Positions 8,323-14,916 of a stretch of DNA of 34,053 nt are shown here, piece after piece. Every line of letters starts with the position of its first letter. Positions within the stretch are counted from its first letter, which is position 1. The stretch spans positions 1-34,053 of the forward strand of contig SYKG01000048.1 in NCBI GenBank assembly GCA_005797835.1. The letters are read 5' to 3'. The notes under the pieces are model-generated. The model saw only the letters and a list, made by a program, of their open reading frames with translations. It made no database searches and was not told where the DNA came from. The stretch comes from Methylotenera sp. Lineage in GTDB: Bacteria; Pseudomonadota; Gammaproteobacteria; Burkholderiales; Methylophilaceae. Position numbers and translations under genes: made by a program.

Positions 8323-9525
8323 ATGAAAAATTTCTTACATCGATTTGCTAGAGTACTTGTTTTTAAACAATTAAGAAAAATTGAAATAGGCCATATTTCT
8401 GTTATAGAAAGATCCAAAAAGTTTTCTTTTGGTAAAAAAGGTGAATTAAATGTCACATTGACTGTACATGACTCACGATTCTATGGTGCTTTAGCATTTG
8501 GTGGTTCAATTGGCGTTAGCGAAGCCTTCATGCAAAGGTTTTGGTCGGTTAATGATTTAACAAAGTTAATTCGTATCATGGCTATTAATCAAAATATGAT
8601 GGATCAACTAGAAAGTCTATTTAATATTTTTTTAAAGCCACTTCTCAAATGTCTCCATTACTTAAATCAAAACTCAGTTAAGGGAAGCCAGATCAATATT
8701 GCTAAGCATTATGATCTAGGTAATGATTTCTTCTCATTATTTTTAGATGCGACTATGATGTATTCATCTGCAATTTTTAAAAATTCTTATGACTCGCTCT
8801 ATAAAGGGTCTATCCATAAACTAGAAATAATATGTCAGGGGTTAGAGCTTAATTACAAAGATCATATTATTGAAATTGGTTCTGGGTGGGGAGGGTTTGC
8901 TATTTATGCTGCGCAACATTATGGATGCAGAGTCACCACAATAACTATCTCAAAAGAACAATATAATTATGTAAAACAAAAAATTAAGGATTTAAAGTTA
9001 GCACATAAGATTACTATTTTATTTTCAGATTATCGTCATTTAAAGGGCCAGTACGACAAATTAGTATCTATTGAAATGTTGGAAGCTGTAGGCTATAAGT
9101 ATTACGATACCTATTTTAAAGCCTGCGCTGATTTATTAAAGCCTGATGGCCTTGCATTTATCCAAACGATTACGATTACCGATCAGCGTTACGAGAAGGC
9201 GAAACGATCTGTGGATTTTATTCAAAGGTATATTTTCCCTGGAAGTTGTATTCCCTCCATCACGGCATTACAAAATAGTATTACCCAATCATCAGATTTA
9301 AAGATCCTCAGTATCCAAGATATTGGAGCTCATTATGCTAGAACGCTTGCTTTGTGGAGAAAGTCATTTTTTAAGCGCTTAAAAGAGGTTAAAGCTCTAG
9401 GATTTGACGATATATTTATTCGCATGTGGCATTTTTACTTATCCTACTGTGAAGGTGGCTTTAAAGAAAAGGTAATTAGCGATATTCATCTTAAATTGGT
9501 AAAACCGGGGTATCGCGGGCAATAG
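8323..9525 (+). CDS. CFA-like SAM methyltransferase with altered active site (UfaM/Cfa family)
   Basis: 400 residues with the two-domain layout of cyclopropane fatty acid synthases: an N-terminal lipid-binding-like domain (about 1-120) and a methyltransferase domain with HYDLGNDFF (129-137) and motif I IEIGSGWGG (183-191). Compared with E. coli Cfa as I recall it, the active-site Cys (YSCA) is Ser here (YSSA, S149) and the His of HTIGS is Gln (QTIT, Q281), while the Glu (E254, in MLEAVG) is kept. The bicarbonate site is thus partly lost, suggesting that methyl transfer may end in a methylated alkene rather than a ring. It is the last gene of the operon; no terminator is obvious after it. Confidence 0.82.
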   Translation: MKNFLHRFARVLVFKQLRKIEIGHISVIERSKKFSFGKKGELNVTLTVHDSRFYGALAFGGSIGVSEAFMQRFWSVNDLTKLIRIMAINQNMMDQLESLFNIFLKPLLKCLHYLNQNSVKGSQINIAKHYDLGNDFFSLFLDATMMYSSAIFKNSYDSLYKGSIHKLEIICQGLELNYKDHIIEIGSGWGGFAIYAAQHYGCRVTTITISKEQYNYVKQKIKDLKLAHKITILFSDYRHLKGQYDKLVSIEMLEAVGYKYYDTYFKACADLLKPDGLAFIQTITITDQRYEKAKRSVDFIQRYIFPGSCIPSITALQNSITQSSDLKILSIQDIGAHYARTLALWRKSFFKRLKEVKALGFDDIFIRMWHFYLSYCEGGFKEKVISDIHLKLVKPGYRGQ

Positions 9526-9609
9526 AAATCGATGTTTTCTTGAATTTTTATGTTTTTAAGCGCATGCTTGACTGAATAACTATTTTGTTAAAAATAAGGA
9601 AATAACGTT

Positions 9610-10368
9610 ATGAAAAAAATCATTTTAATAATTTCAATGTTTTTCTTCAGTCATTTTTTAACTTTTGTGGCTTATGCTGAAACCCCAAATCTATTTGAAG
9701 GCGTTGTAGATAAATACTTTAAAGGCAAGTCTCTTACAAAAACGAATGATATTACCTTTGATGTAGCTAAAAGAGGTATCGATGGTACACAAGTTCCTTT
9801 TAAGTTTACAGCACATAAAAAATATAAAAATATTACAGTGGTGGTTGAAGGGAATCCCCATCAATTACCTGGTATTGGGTCGTTAGCGCTCACTATGGCT
9901 CCTAAGGTTACCCCATTTACATTTCAAACAAATATTCGAATCGAGCAAGATAGTTACATTGACGTGATTGCAGAGGATGATCAGGGTAAGTTTTTCTATA
10001 ATCAGGTTGCCATTCGTTCCGCGGGCGGTTGTTCCGCAGGTGTCACATATGATGCTGATGCAATTTCAAAAGAAATAGGCAGTATGAAAGTTTTGCATAC
10101 TGATAAGAGAGCTTCTGTGTTCATTAAGCACCCTCAACATAATGGTTTTCAAGCCAATCTCAGTAACTACACAGGACTTTATATTTTGCCTTTGTGGACT
10201 TTATCAAGTGTTGTAGTCAAGGATCAAGAGAAAGAGATATGGAGTGCTGAGTTTGGCGGTGGTAGTACCTCTGAAAACCCTTTCTTTATTTTTGACGCCC
10301 CTAAAATTAAGGGCAATCTTCAAGTTTTAGCAGTAGACACCAAAGGTAACCAATATATTTGGAAATGA
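9610..10368 (+). CDS. Quinoprotein dehydrogenase-associated SoxYZ-like carrier protein
   Basis: 252 residues with signal peptide ending AYA, so periplasmic. The first half resembles SoxY and contains the carrier-type motif AGGCSAG with C141. In real SoxY this GGCGG-like motif is at the extreme C-terminus, but here it is followed by a SoxZ-like beta-sandwich (about 160-252, with GLYILPLWTLSS and the later FFIFDAPKIKG). This fused architecture matches the family found beside PQQ-dependent alcohol dehydrogenases in methylotrophs. What C141 carries is unknown. It has an AAGG Shine-Dalgarno at 9595-9598, and a PepSY gene follows after 58 bp. Confidence 0.8.
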   Translation: MKKIILIISMFFFSHFLTFVAYAETPNLFEGVVDKYFKGKSLTKTNDITFDVAKRGIDGTQVPFKFTAHKKYKNITVVVEGNPHQLPGIGSLALTMAPKVTPFTFQTNIRIEQDSYIDVIAEDDQGKFFYNQVAIRSAGGCSAGVTYDADAISKEIGSMKVLHTDKRASVFIKHPQHNGFQANLSNYTGLYILPLWTLSSVVVKDQEKEIWSAEFGGGSTSENPFFIFDAPKIKGNLQVLAVDTKGNQYIWK

Positions 10369-10426
10369 TTAATTCTTTGTTTTACTCCTAAATCTTTAAC
10401 AAATATTTGTATTAAGGGAGATTCTT

Positions 10427-10744
10427 TTGAAAAAATATTCGACAGCATTAGTAGTTATTTTTGTTGCAGGATTGGTGGGGGCTGTTTTATTTTTTGGTAA
10501 AAGCTACAAACATGATGATAGGCCAATCATTACCGATTTGAATAAACACAATGAAGTGATGGAGGCTTGTATGAAAACAGCTTTATCTAAGCATCCTGGT
10601 GCTATCGTTGAGGTTTCAATGGAAACAGAAGATGGTCGACCAATATTTGACATTGATATTCAGGGCGCTGATGGTAAGAATTGGGAAATTGAGTGTGATA
10701 CAGAAACTGGTGAAGTTATAGAAGATAATATAGATCGAGACTAA
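10427..10744 (+). CDS. PepSY-domain membrane-anchored protein
   Basis: 105 residues. An N-terminal hydrophobic segment (about 5-24, ALVVIFVAGLVGAVLFFG) serves as anchor or uncleaved signal. It is followed by one PepSY-type domain with the characteristic pattern of an alpha-helix (NEVMEACMKTALSKHPGA), a strand EVSMETEDGRPIFDIDI, and the final strand EIECDTETGEVIED. PepSY domains are periplasmic or extracellular modules that modulate proteases or act in redox and metal processes. The start is TTG at 10427, supported by a strong GGGAG Shine-Dalgarno at 10416-10420. It lies between the SoxYZ-like gene and a strong terminator, and is probably co-transcribed with the former. Confidence 0.75.
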   Translation: MKKYSTALVVIFVAGLVGAVLFFGKSYKHDDRPIITDLNKHNEVMEACMKTALSKHPGAIVEVSMETEDGRPIFDIDIQGADGKNWEIECDTETGEVIEDNIDRD

Positions 10745-10760
10745 TCCGTATGTGAATTTT

Positions 10761-10792
10761 AAAAAAACCACTTAATTATAAGTGGTTTTTTT
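10761..10792 (+). terminator. Intrinsic terminator after the SoxYZ-like/PepSY genes
   Basis: Perfect inverted repeat AAAAAACCACTTA / TAAGTGGTTTTTT with a 4-nt loop (ATTA), ending in seven T on the plus strand. Because A-tracts flank both sides it could work in both directions. Confidence 0.9.
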
Positions 10793-10864
10793 GAGCTTTT
10801 CCTGTTGTGTGAAATTCATATTATTCTAATTTAGATTGGCAAAATTGCTCCCTAAGTATTCGAG

Positions 10865-10895
10865 TCAAGGATTGAGCGCTTAGCTTAATCCTTGA
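10865..10895. repeat. 13-bp-arm hairpin spanning the glycosylase stop codon
   Basis: Arms TCAAGGATTGAGC (10865-10877) and GCTTAATCCTTGA (10883-10895) pair with one G-T wobble around a 5-nt loop GCTTA. The stop codon of the minus-strand glycosylase gene (10885-10887) lies inside the arm. There is no T-run on either side, so it is not a standard intrinsic terminator. It could protect the 3' end of the mRNA or stall readthrough. Confidence 0.6.
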
Positions 10896-11529
10896 TCTGG
10901 ATATGATTAACTCTCCATAAATACCAACTTGCAATGGTTCGATAAGGCTTCCATACTTCCCCAGCCAGAAGTAATACTTTAGGCTTAGGTAACGCATCTA
11001 ATTTTTTTAAGGCTTGATATCCCTTTTGAATACCAAGATCGTCTATTGGCAAAATATCTAATCTTCCAAGGTGAAATATAAGTAACATTTGTACTGTCCA
11101 AATACCTACACCACTAATTGAGCTCAATCTTTCAATAATTTCATTATCACTTAAATGATTGATTTCTATTTGTGTAGGGATAATTTTTTTAGTAGAGGCT
11201 TCAGCAATGCGAAGAAGTGTTTCTATTTTTTTTTGAGAAAAACCACTTTCGCGAATACGTATTGGATTAGCTGAAAGAAGTTCACGAGGTTGAGGGAGAT
11301 TTCCATTGAATTGCGACAAAAATCTTTGAAAAATGGACTCAGCCGCTTTAGCATGAAGTTGTTGATAGGTAATTGTTTTTAGAAGGGATTGGTAAGGGGA
11401 TAGATCAGAGGATATTTTTAAATGACATATTCCTACTTTTTTTATTAAACTTTCCCAGTCCTGATCCAGTCGTGACAAAAATGCGACAGATTTTTTAATG
11501 TGATATTTTGAAAGTGTTTTAATTACCAA
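10885..11529 (-). CDS. AlkA-type DNA-3-methyladenine glycosylase (HhH-GPD family)
   Basis: 214 residues of the HhH-GPD superfamily, excising alkylated purines. The helix-hairpin-helix reads LSSISGVGIWTVQMLL (about 135-150), and the catalytic Asp is D164 in PIDDLGI, aligning with the second Asp of the DDY motif of E. coli AlkA. The C-terminal WKPYRTIASWYLWR also matches AlkA. It is short because the N-terminal AlkA domain is missing, as is common in compact members. It overlaps the SDR gene upstream by 7 bp on the same strand, so the pair is an operon. Useful to a methylotroph exposed to methylating C1 intermediates, though that is inference. Confidence 0.87.
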   Translation of the reverse strand: MVIKTLSKYHIKKSVAFLSRLDQDWESLIKKVGICHLKISSDLSPYQSLLKTITYQQLHAKAAESIFQRFLSQFNGNLPQPRELLSANPIRIRESGFSQKKIETLLRIAEASTKKIIPTQIEINHLSDNEIIERLSSISGVGIWTVQMLLIFHLGRLDILPIDDLGIQKGYQALKKLDALPKPKVLLLAGEVWKPYRTIASWYLWRVNHIQIKD

Positions 11530-12218
11530 GGAATTTTTTTGCCATCGTATGCAATAAATTGACCAGTAGTTTTGATTGAAAGTTTATCAATTTGTCGTTT
11601 CATACCGGCAACGCTTTCATCAGAGTCAATAAGTCCGTTTGGCCCTCCCATATCTGTTCTGACCCAGCCCGGATGAAGCGTAATAAAAGATAAATCATAG
11701 AGTTTTAGATCAATTGATAAACTTTTTATGATCATATTAAGGGCGCTTTTACTTGACCGATAAAGATATTCCCCACCCCTCAAATTATCATCGATGCTCC
11801 CCATTTTGCTTGTAAGGGAAGCAATCTTTTTTAATTTACCTTTTTTAAGGTGAGGCAAAAAAGCTTTCGTCATTTTAAATGGGGCAAGTGAATTAATTTT
11901 AAAGGCATCAAGCCATAACTTGAAGTCGATATGATTGATAGAGCTATATGGGTAACAGCCTGCATTATTGATTAAAATATCAATAGGGATTTTTAATGTC
12001 TTTGCAAATTGATCAATGGAAGAAAAATTTGCAACATCAAGCTTGTGAATCGAGATATTTTTAAAATTGACTCGAAGCTTATGAAGATTATCTTTTTTAT
12101 TTATCTTTCTGCTGCATGCAATAACTTCATAACCGTCTGTAGCATATTGCCTCACGAATTCAAGGCCTAAACCCCTATTCGCACCAGTGACAAGAACAGT
12201 ATATTTAGCGTTAGACAT
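11523..12218 (-). CDS. Short-chain dehydrogenase/reductase (C-factor-like SDR)
   Basis: 231-residue classical SDR: cofactor motif TGANRGLG (residues 11-18), NNAG (84-87), catalytic Ser in the ASLTS region and YRSSK (Y153, K157). The overall pattern resembles the sniffer / C-signal (CsgA) type of NADP-dependent carbonyl reductase. SDR genes are also frequent members of the CFA/DUF1365/amine-oxidase gene neighbourhood in other proteobacteria; here the SDR is close to that operon but on the opposite strand. The substrate cannot be told from sequence. Start ATG at 12218, divergent from the pentapeptide gene with ~60 bp between starts. Confidence 0.87.
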   Translation of the reverse strand: MSNAKYTVLVTGANRGLGLEFVRQYATDGYEVIACSRKINKKDNLHKLRVNFKNISIHKLDVANFSSIDQFAKTLKIPIDILINNAGCYPYSSINHIDFKLWLDAFKINSLAPFKMTKAFLPHLKKGKLKKIASLTSKMGSIDDNLRGGEYLYRSSKSALNMIIKSLSIDLKLYDLSFITLHPGWVRTDMGGPNGLIDSDESVAGMKRQIDKLSIKTTGQFIAYDGKKIPW

Positions 12219-12246
12219 AATAAAAAAATATAAAATGATAAAGGAT

Positions 12247-12252
12247 TATAAT
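12247..12252 (+). promoter_or_regulatory. Candidate -10 element for the pentapeptide-repeat gene
   Basis: A perfect TATAAT sits 27 bp upstream of the ATG at 12280, inside the AT-rich space between the divergent SDR and pentapeptide genes. No recognisable -35 lies at 16-18 bp. In such AT-rich DNA a chance match is possible. Confidence 0.35.
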
Positions 12253-12279
12253 AAATCAAAATCATTAGGATGTATTGCA

Positions 12280-13227
12280 ATGCTATTAAAGAGATATTGG
12301 ATTTTATTTTTACTTTTTATAAGTCATCTAGCACTAGCGGGTGAGTTTGGTAATTACTGTCTTTTAAGTTTATCTGAAGGTAACTTTCTTAAAACCGACT
12401 GCTCAGTGAATATCGACTACCAAGGTAAGGCATATTGTTTTGGGAGTGAGGTGAGCAAGGAAATTTTTTTAAAAACACCTGATGAATTTATCAAAAAAGC
12501 TGCAGCTTTTTATGAAAAAAATAAAGAGGTTGACCGCAAAAAAATATCTCAAGAAGAACTGTTAAAAGAAATTAAAAGTCCTGATTGTGATTTTTCTAAT
12601 AAAGATCTGGGTTATTTGGAAATGAGTGGCATTGATCTAAGTCATTGTAAAATGCTTAATGTAAGTGTTTTCGGAGCTAATCTCATAGGGGCGAATTTAG
12701 CAAACAGCAATATGCAAAGGGCCTATTTAAATTTAGCACGTCTTGAAAAGGCCAACTTCTCTGGTGCGAATTTGACCGAAGCTACGATTTTTCAAGCAAT
12801 CTTTGGTGAAACGAATTTTGCAGGTGCTAATTTAACGCGCGCTCGAATGATTGGTACTCTCGGCGCAGTGAATATGTCAGGAGCCATGATCAAATATGGT
12901 CAATTTGGCCTAGATGTTGCCAATCAGCCAATGGGACAAATGAAATTTGATTCGGTTGGTGGTAAATTTTATAAAACAAATTTTGAAGGTGCTGACTTGA
13001 ATATCGCGAGTTTTTTATTTGGCGACTTAAGGGAGGCAAATTTAAAAAATACCAATATGTATCGAGCTGATTTGACCCAAGCTGATTTAACTGGCGCTGA
13101 TATTACCAATGCAGATTTAACTGATGCGAACGTGGATGGAGCGATCTTTACTAACGTCAAAGGCCTTTCAACTGTCAAAGGCTTCTCAACAGTTAAAGGC
13201 AAATGTCGCGATTGTGGCATGCCTTAA
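12280..13227 (+). CDS. Secreted YHS-like plus pentapeptide-repeat protein
   Basis: 315 residues in three parts. The first is a signal peptide ending HLALAG. The second is a YHS-like Cys-containing module (about 30-75: DCSVN..., GKAYCFGSEVSKEIFLKTPD), a fold associated with metal sensing. The third is a right-handed beta-helix of pentapeptide repeats A(N/D)LxX from about residue 110 to 290, interrupted by a non-repeat stretch near residues 200-225. The C-terminus is Cys-bearing (CRDCGMP). The ATG at 12280 was chosen for the signal peptide and the AGGA Shine-Dalgarno at 12267-12270; in-frame upstream codons would add an unlikely tail overlapping the SDR gene. Likely periplasmic; function unknown. 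Its stop overlaps the convergent cardiolipin synthase gene by 4 bp. Confidence 0.75.
   Translation: MLLKRYWILFLLFISHLALAGEFGNYCLLSLSEGNFLKTDCSVNIDYQGKAYCFGSEVSKEIFLKTPDEFIKKAAAFYEKNKEVDRKKISQEELLKEIKSPDCDFSNKDLGYLEMSGIDLSHCKMLNVSVFGANLIGANLANSNMQRAYLNLARLEKANFSGANLTEATIFQAIFGETNFAGANLTRARMIGTLGAVNMSGAMIKYGQFGLDVANQPMGQMKFDSVGGKFYKTNFEGADLNIASFLFGDLREANLKNTNMYRADLTQADLTGADITNADLTDANVDGAIFTNVKGLSTVKGFSTVKGKCRDCGMP
13156..13200 (+). repeat. 18-bp tandem repeat, 2.5 copies, in the 3' end of the pentapeptide gene
   Basis: Units 13156-13173, 13174-13191 and half unit 13192-13200 share GTCAAAGGC(C/T)T(T/C)TCAAC. They encode repeated VKG(L/F)ST. The unit is in frame, so copy-number change would lengthen or shorten the tail by six residues. 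Confidence 0.8.
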
Positions 13228-14366
13228 ATATTTCCAATGCCTAAACTCAATCGAATTAATAAATAAGCCACATGAGCTTTTAATCTTTTGACTAAATGAC
13301 CCTTGCCCCAGTCTTTTAGAAGGATCTCCGTCCCACCTAATCGAATATCTTCTTTGATATTTTTTTTAAGTTTAGATGCAAAAAATTTATCATAAGCCAC
13401 GATATTAGCCTCCCGAGCTAGGAGAAGACTAAAGGGATCAATATTAGATGAGCCAATAGTTGACCAATTTTCATCAATCACAGCAACTTTACTGTGCATG
13501 AAACTTCTTGTGTATTCAAATATTGTGATACCTTCTTTTAAAAATTTTCCATAGAAAGTGCGTGTTGCATTCGATAAAAAATAATCCATTTCACCTTTTA
13601 AAAGAAGTGTAACCGAGACACCTCTTTGAGCAGCTTTAATTAAAGTTTTTTCAAATTTTTTACCTGGAATAAAATAAGCATTTGCAATGAGTATTTCATA
13701 TTTAGCATTTTGAATTGCATGTAAATAAGCTTTTTCAATGTCTTTTCTATGTCGAAAATTATCCCGTTCTATAAAGTTAACCTTTGTACCATTAGAATAT
13801 TTTGCTATATTTTTATAAATATATTTTGGAATATAGGATTTTTCTAAATGAGACCAGGAGACCCTTTTCCATAGCTTCTCCATGCTTTGACTGATAGAGT
13901 CAACTACTGGACCTTTTAATTGAGCAGCATAGTCGACGCGTGGTGCCTTGCCATTTGGTACATTCATATCATCAATAATATTGATACCACCGACGTAGGC
14001 GATTTCATGATCCATCAAAAACATTTTTCTATGAAGACGTCTTAATGAAATATGTTTTATTTGATAAGGTGAAATTTTTGGATGATAAAAAAGGAAATGA
14101 ATTTTAGACGCTTTGATTTCATCTATAATTTTTTGCGAAAGGTCCCTACTTCCAAATCCATCAAGTAATAAATAAACTTTGACGTTTCTTTTCGCCGCGT
14201 CTTTAAGTGCAGTTAAAATTTCCCCCCCTGTTATATCATCACTAAATATATAAGCTTCTATAAAAATACTTTGCTGCGCGCGCTCTATGGATTGAATCAC
14301 CGCAGCAAAATAATCTTTACCATTTTTAAGTAATTCAATCTTATTTTCTTTGGAGTAGTAGGACAT
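13224..14366 (-). CDS. clsB: Cardiolipin synthase / phospholipase D family (ClsB-like)
   Basis: 380 residues with two HKD motifs, H112-x-K114-x4-D119 (HRKMFLMD) and H291-x-K293-x4-D298 (HSKVAVID), each followed by the GG/GS and N residues of the PLD fold. Two motifs in one chain and no N-terminal membrane helices point to the ClsB-type cardiolipin synthase, which condenses phospholipids to cardiolipin at the inner membrane. A basic C-terminus with a short hydrophobic stretch (AHVAYLLIRLSLGIG) may help membrane binding. It ends convergently with the pentapeptide gene, and its start lies 20 bp downstream of the HU terminator, so it probably has its own promoter or relies on readthrough from hup. 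Confidence 0.8.
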   Translation of the reverse strand: MSYYSKENKIELLKNGKDYFAAVIQSIERAQQSIFIEAYIFSDDITGGEILTALKDAAKRNVKVYLLLDGFGSRDLSQKIIDEIKASKIHFLFYHPKISPYQIKHISLRRLHRKMFLMDHEIAYVGGINIIDDMNVPNGKAPRVDYAAQLKGPVVDSISQSMEKLWKRVSWSHLEKSYIPKYIYKNIAKYSNGTKVNFIERDNFRHRKDIEKAYLHAIQNAKYEILIANAYFIPGKKFEKTLIKAAQRGVSVTLLLKGEMDYFLSNATRTFYGKFLKEGITIFEYTRSFMHSKVAVIDENWSTIGSSNIDPFSLLLAREANIVAYDKFFASKLKKNIKEDIRLGGTEILLKDWGKGHLVKRLKAHVAYLLIRLSLGIGNI

Positions 14367-14385
14367 AACACTTTATTTTAAGGCA

Positions 14386-14422
14386 TAAAAAAAACGCTCG
14401 GGTTTAAACCCAAGCGTTTTTA
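14386..14422 (-). terminator. Intrinsic terminator of the HU gene
   Basis: Inverted repeat AAACGCTCGGGTTT / AAACCCAAGCGTTT with one mismatch pair, flanked by an A-run at 14386-14394 on the plus strand that becomes a U-tract for minus-strand transcripts. It lies 22 bp after the HU stop codon. Confidence 0.88.
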
Positions 14423-14443
14423 TATGAATAACTAATTCTTAGC

Positions 14444-14716
14444 TTAGTTAACTGCTGATTTTAGGGCAGCACCTGCTTTGAATGTTGGAGCCTTACGTGC
14501 TGGTATTTTAAGTTCTTTACCAGTTTGTGGATTACGACCAACTCGCGCAGCGCGTTTTGAAACTTTAAAAGTACCAAAGCCAATCAATGTGACTACATCA
14601 CCTTTTTTTAGAGCTTTGGTAATAGCTGCAAGTGTTGCATCAATCGCACGACCAGCGTCCGCTTTTGTTGAACCTGCTGCTTTTGCAACTGCTTCGATTA
14701 GTTCGCCTTTATTCAT
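14444..14716 (-). CDS. hupB: Nucleoid protein HU (HU-beta type)
   Basis: 90-residue histone-like DNA-bending protein. It opens [15 protein letters not shown]; the DNA-binding arm contains the family signature [20 protein letters not shown], followed by [13 protein letters not shown]. The ATG at 14716 was chosen because a strong GGAGG Shine-Dalgarno precedes it and it gives the exact family length; the longer frame to 14794 adds an unrelated tail. On the minus strand a TTGACA (14809-14814, complement) lies upstream as a possible -35, with only a weak -10 at the right distance. Codon use is more GC-rich than neighbours, as expected for an abundant protein. Confidence 0.95.
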   Translation of the reverse strand: MNKGELIEAVAKAAGSTKADAGRAIDATLAAITKALKKGDVVTLIGFGTFKVSKRAARVGRNPQTGKELKIPARKAPTFKAGAALKSAVN

Positions 14717-14901
14717 AGTTCCTCCAAATGTAAATTTAAGTATGTAAGACCCTTGGAATGACAGCGTTATAGAAGGTCTAGCCGTACTTTGCATTGATTT
14801 TTAAGCCTTGTCAACAGTCATATTCAATTTTTTTCATATTGGATAAGGGTTCTACCGATATTCATTTAATTAAAAATAGAACTATCTTTTCATTTGATTC
14901 T

Positions 14902-14910
14902 TGTTACAAT
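14902..14910 (+). promoter_or_regulatory. Extended -10 immediately upstream of the umuD-like gene
   Basis: TGTTACAAT (TGn plus TACAAT) ends 6 bp before the ATG at 14917, so transcription would start at or very near the start codon. There is no Shine-Dalgarno between. An inverted pair GTTCTA (14849-14854) and TAGAAC (14877-14882) lies just upstream and might be an operator. No CTGT-N8-ACAG LexA box was found. Confidence 0.45.
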
Positions 14911-14916
14911 ATTCAA

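Noticed and set aside
9526-9609. Terminator after the lipid operon or promoter before the SoxYZ-like gene
   Set aside because: There is a TTGACT but no good -10 at the right spacing, and only a 4-bp AAGC/GCTT stem; too weak to list.
12969-13220. Minus-strand frame of 83 codons opposite the pentapeptide gene
   Set aside because: It is the antisense shadow of the pentapeptide repeats; its repetitive SAP/KSA pattern mirrors the A(N/D)L codons.
14478-14747. Plus-strand frame of 89 codons opposite HU
   Set aside because: Antisense of the well-supported HU gene, with no Shine-Dalgarno or recognisable family.
14717-14916. LexA-type SOS box before the umuD-like gene
   Set aside because: No CTGT-N8-ACAG or close variant found; only an unrelated GTTCTA/TAGAAC pair with a wide gap.
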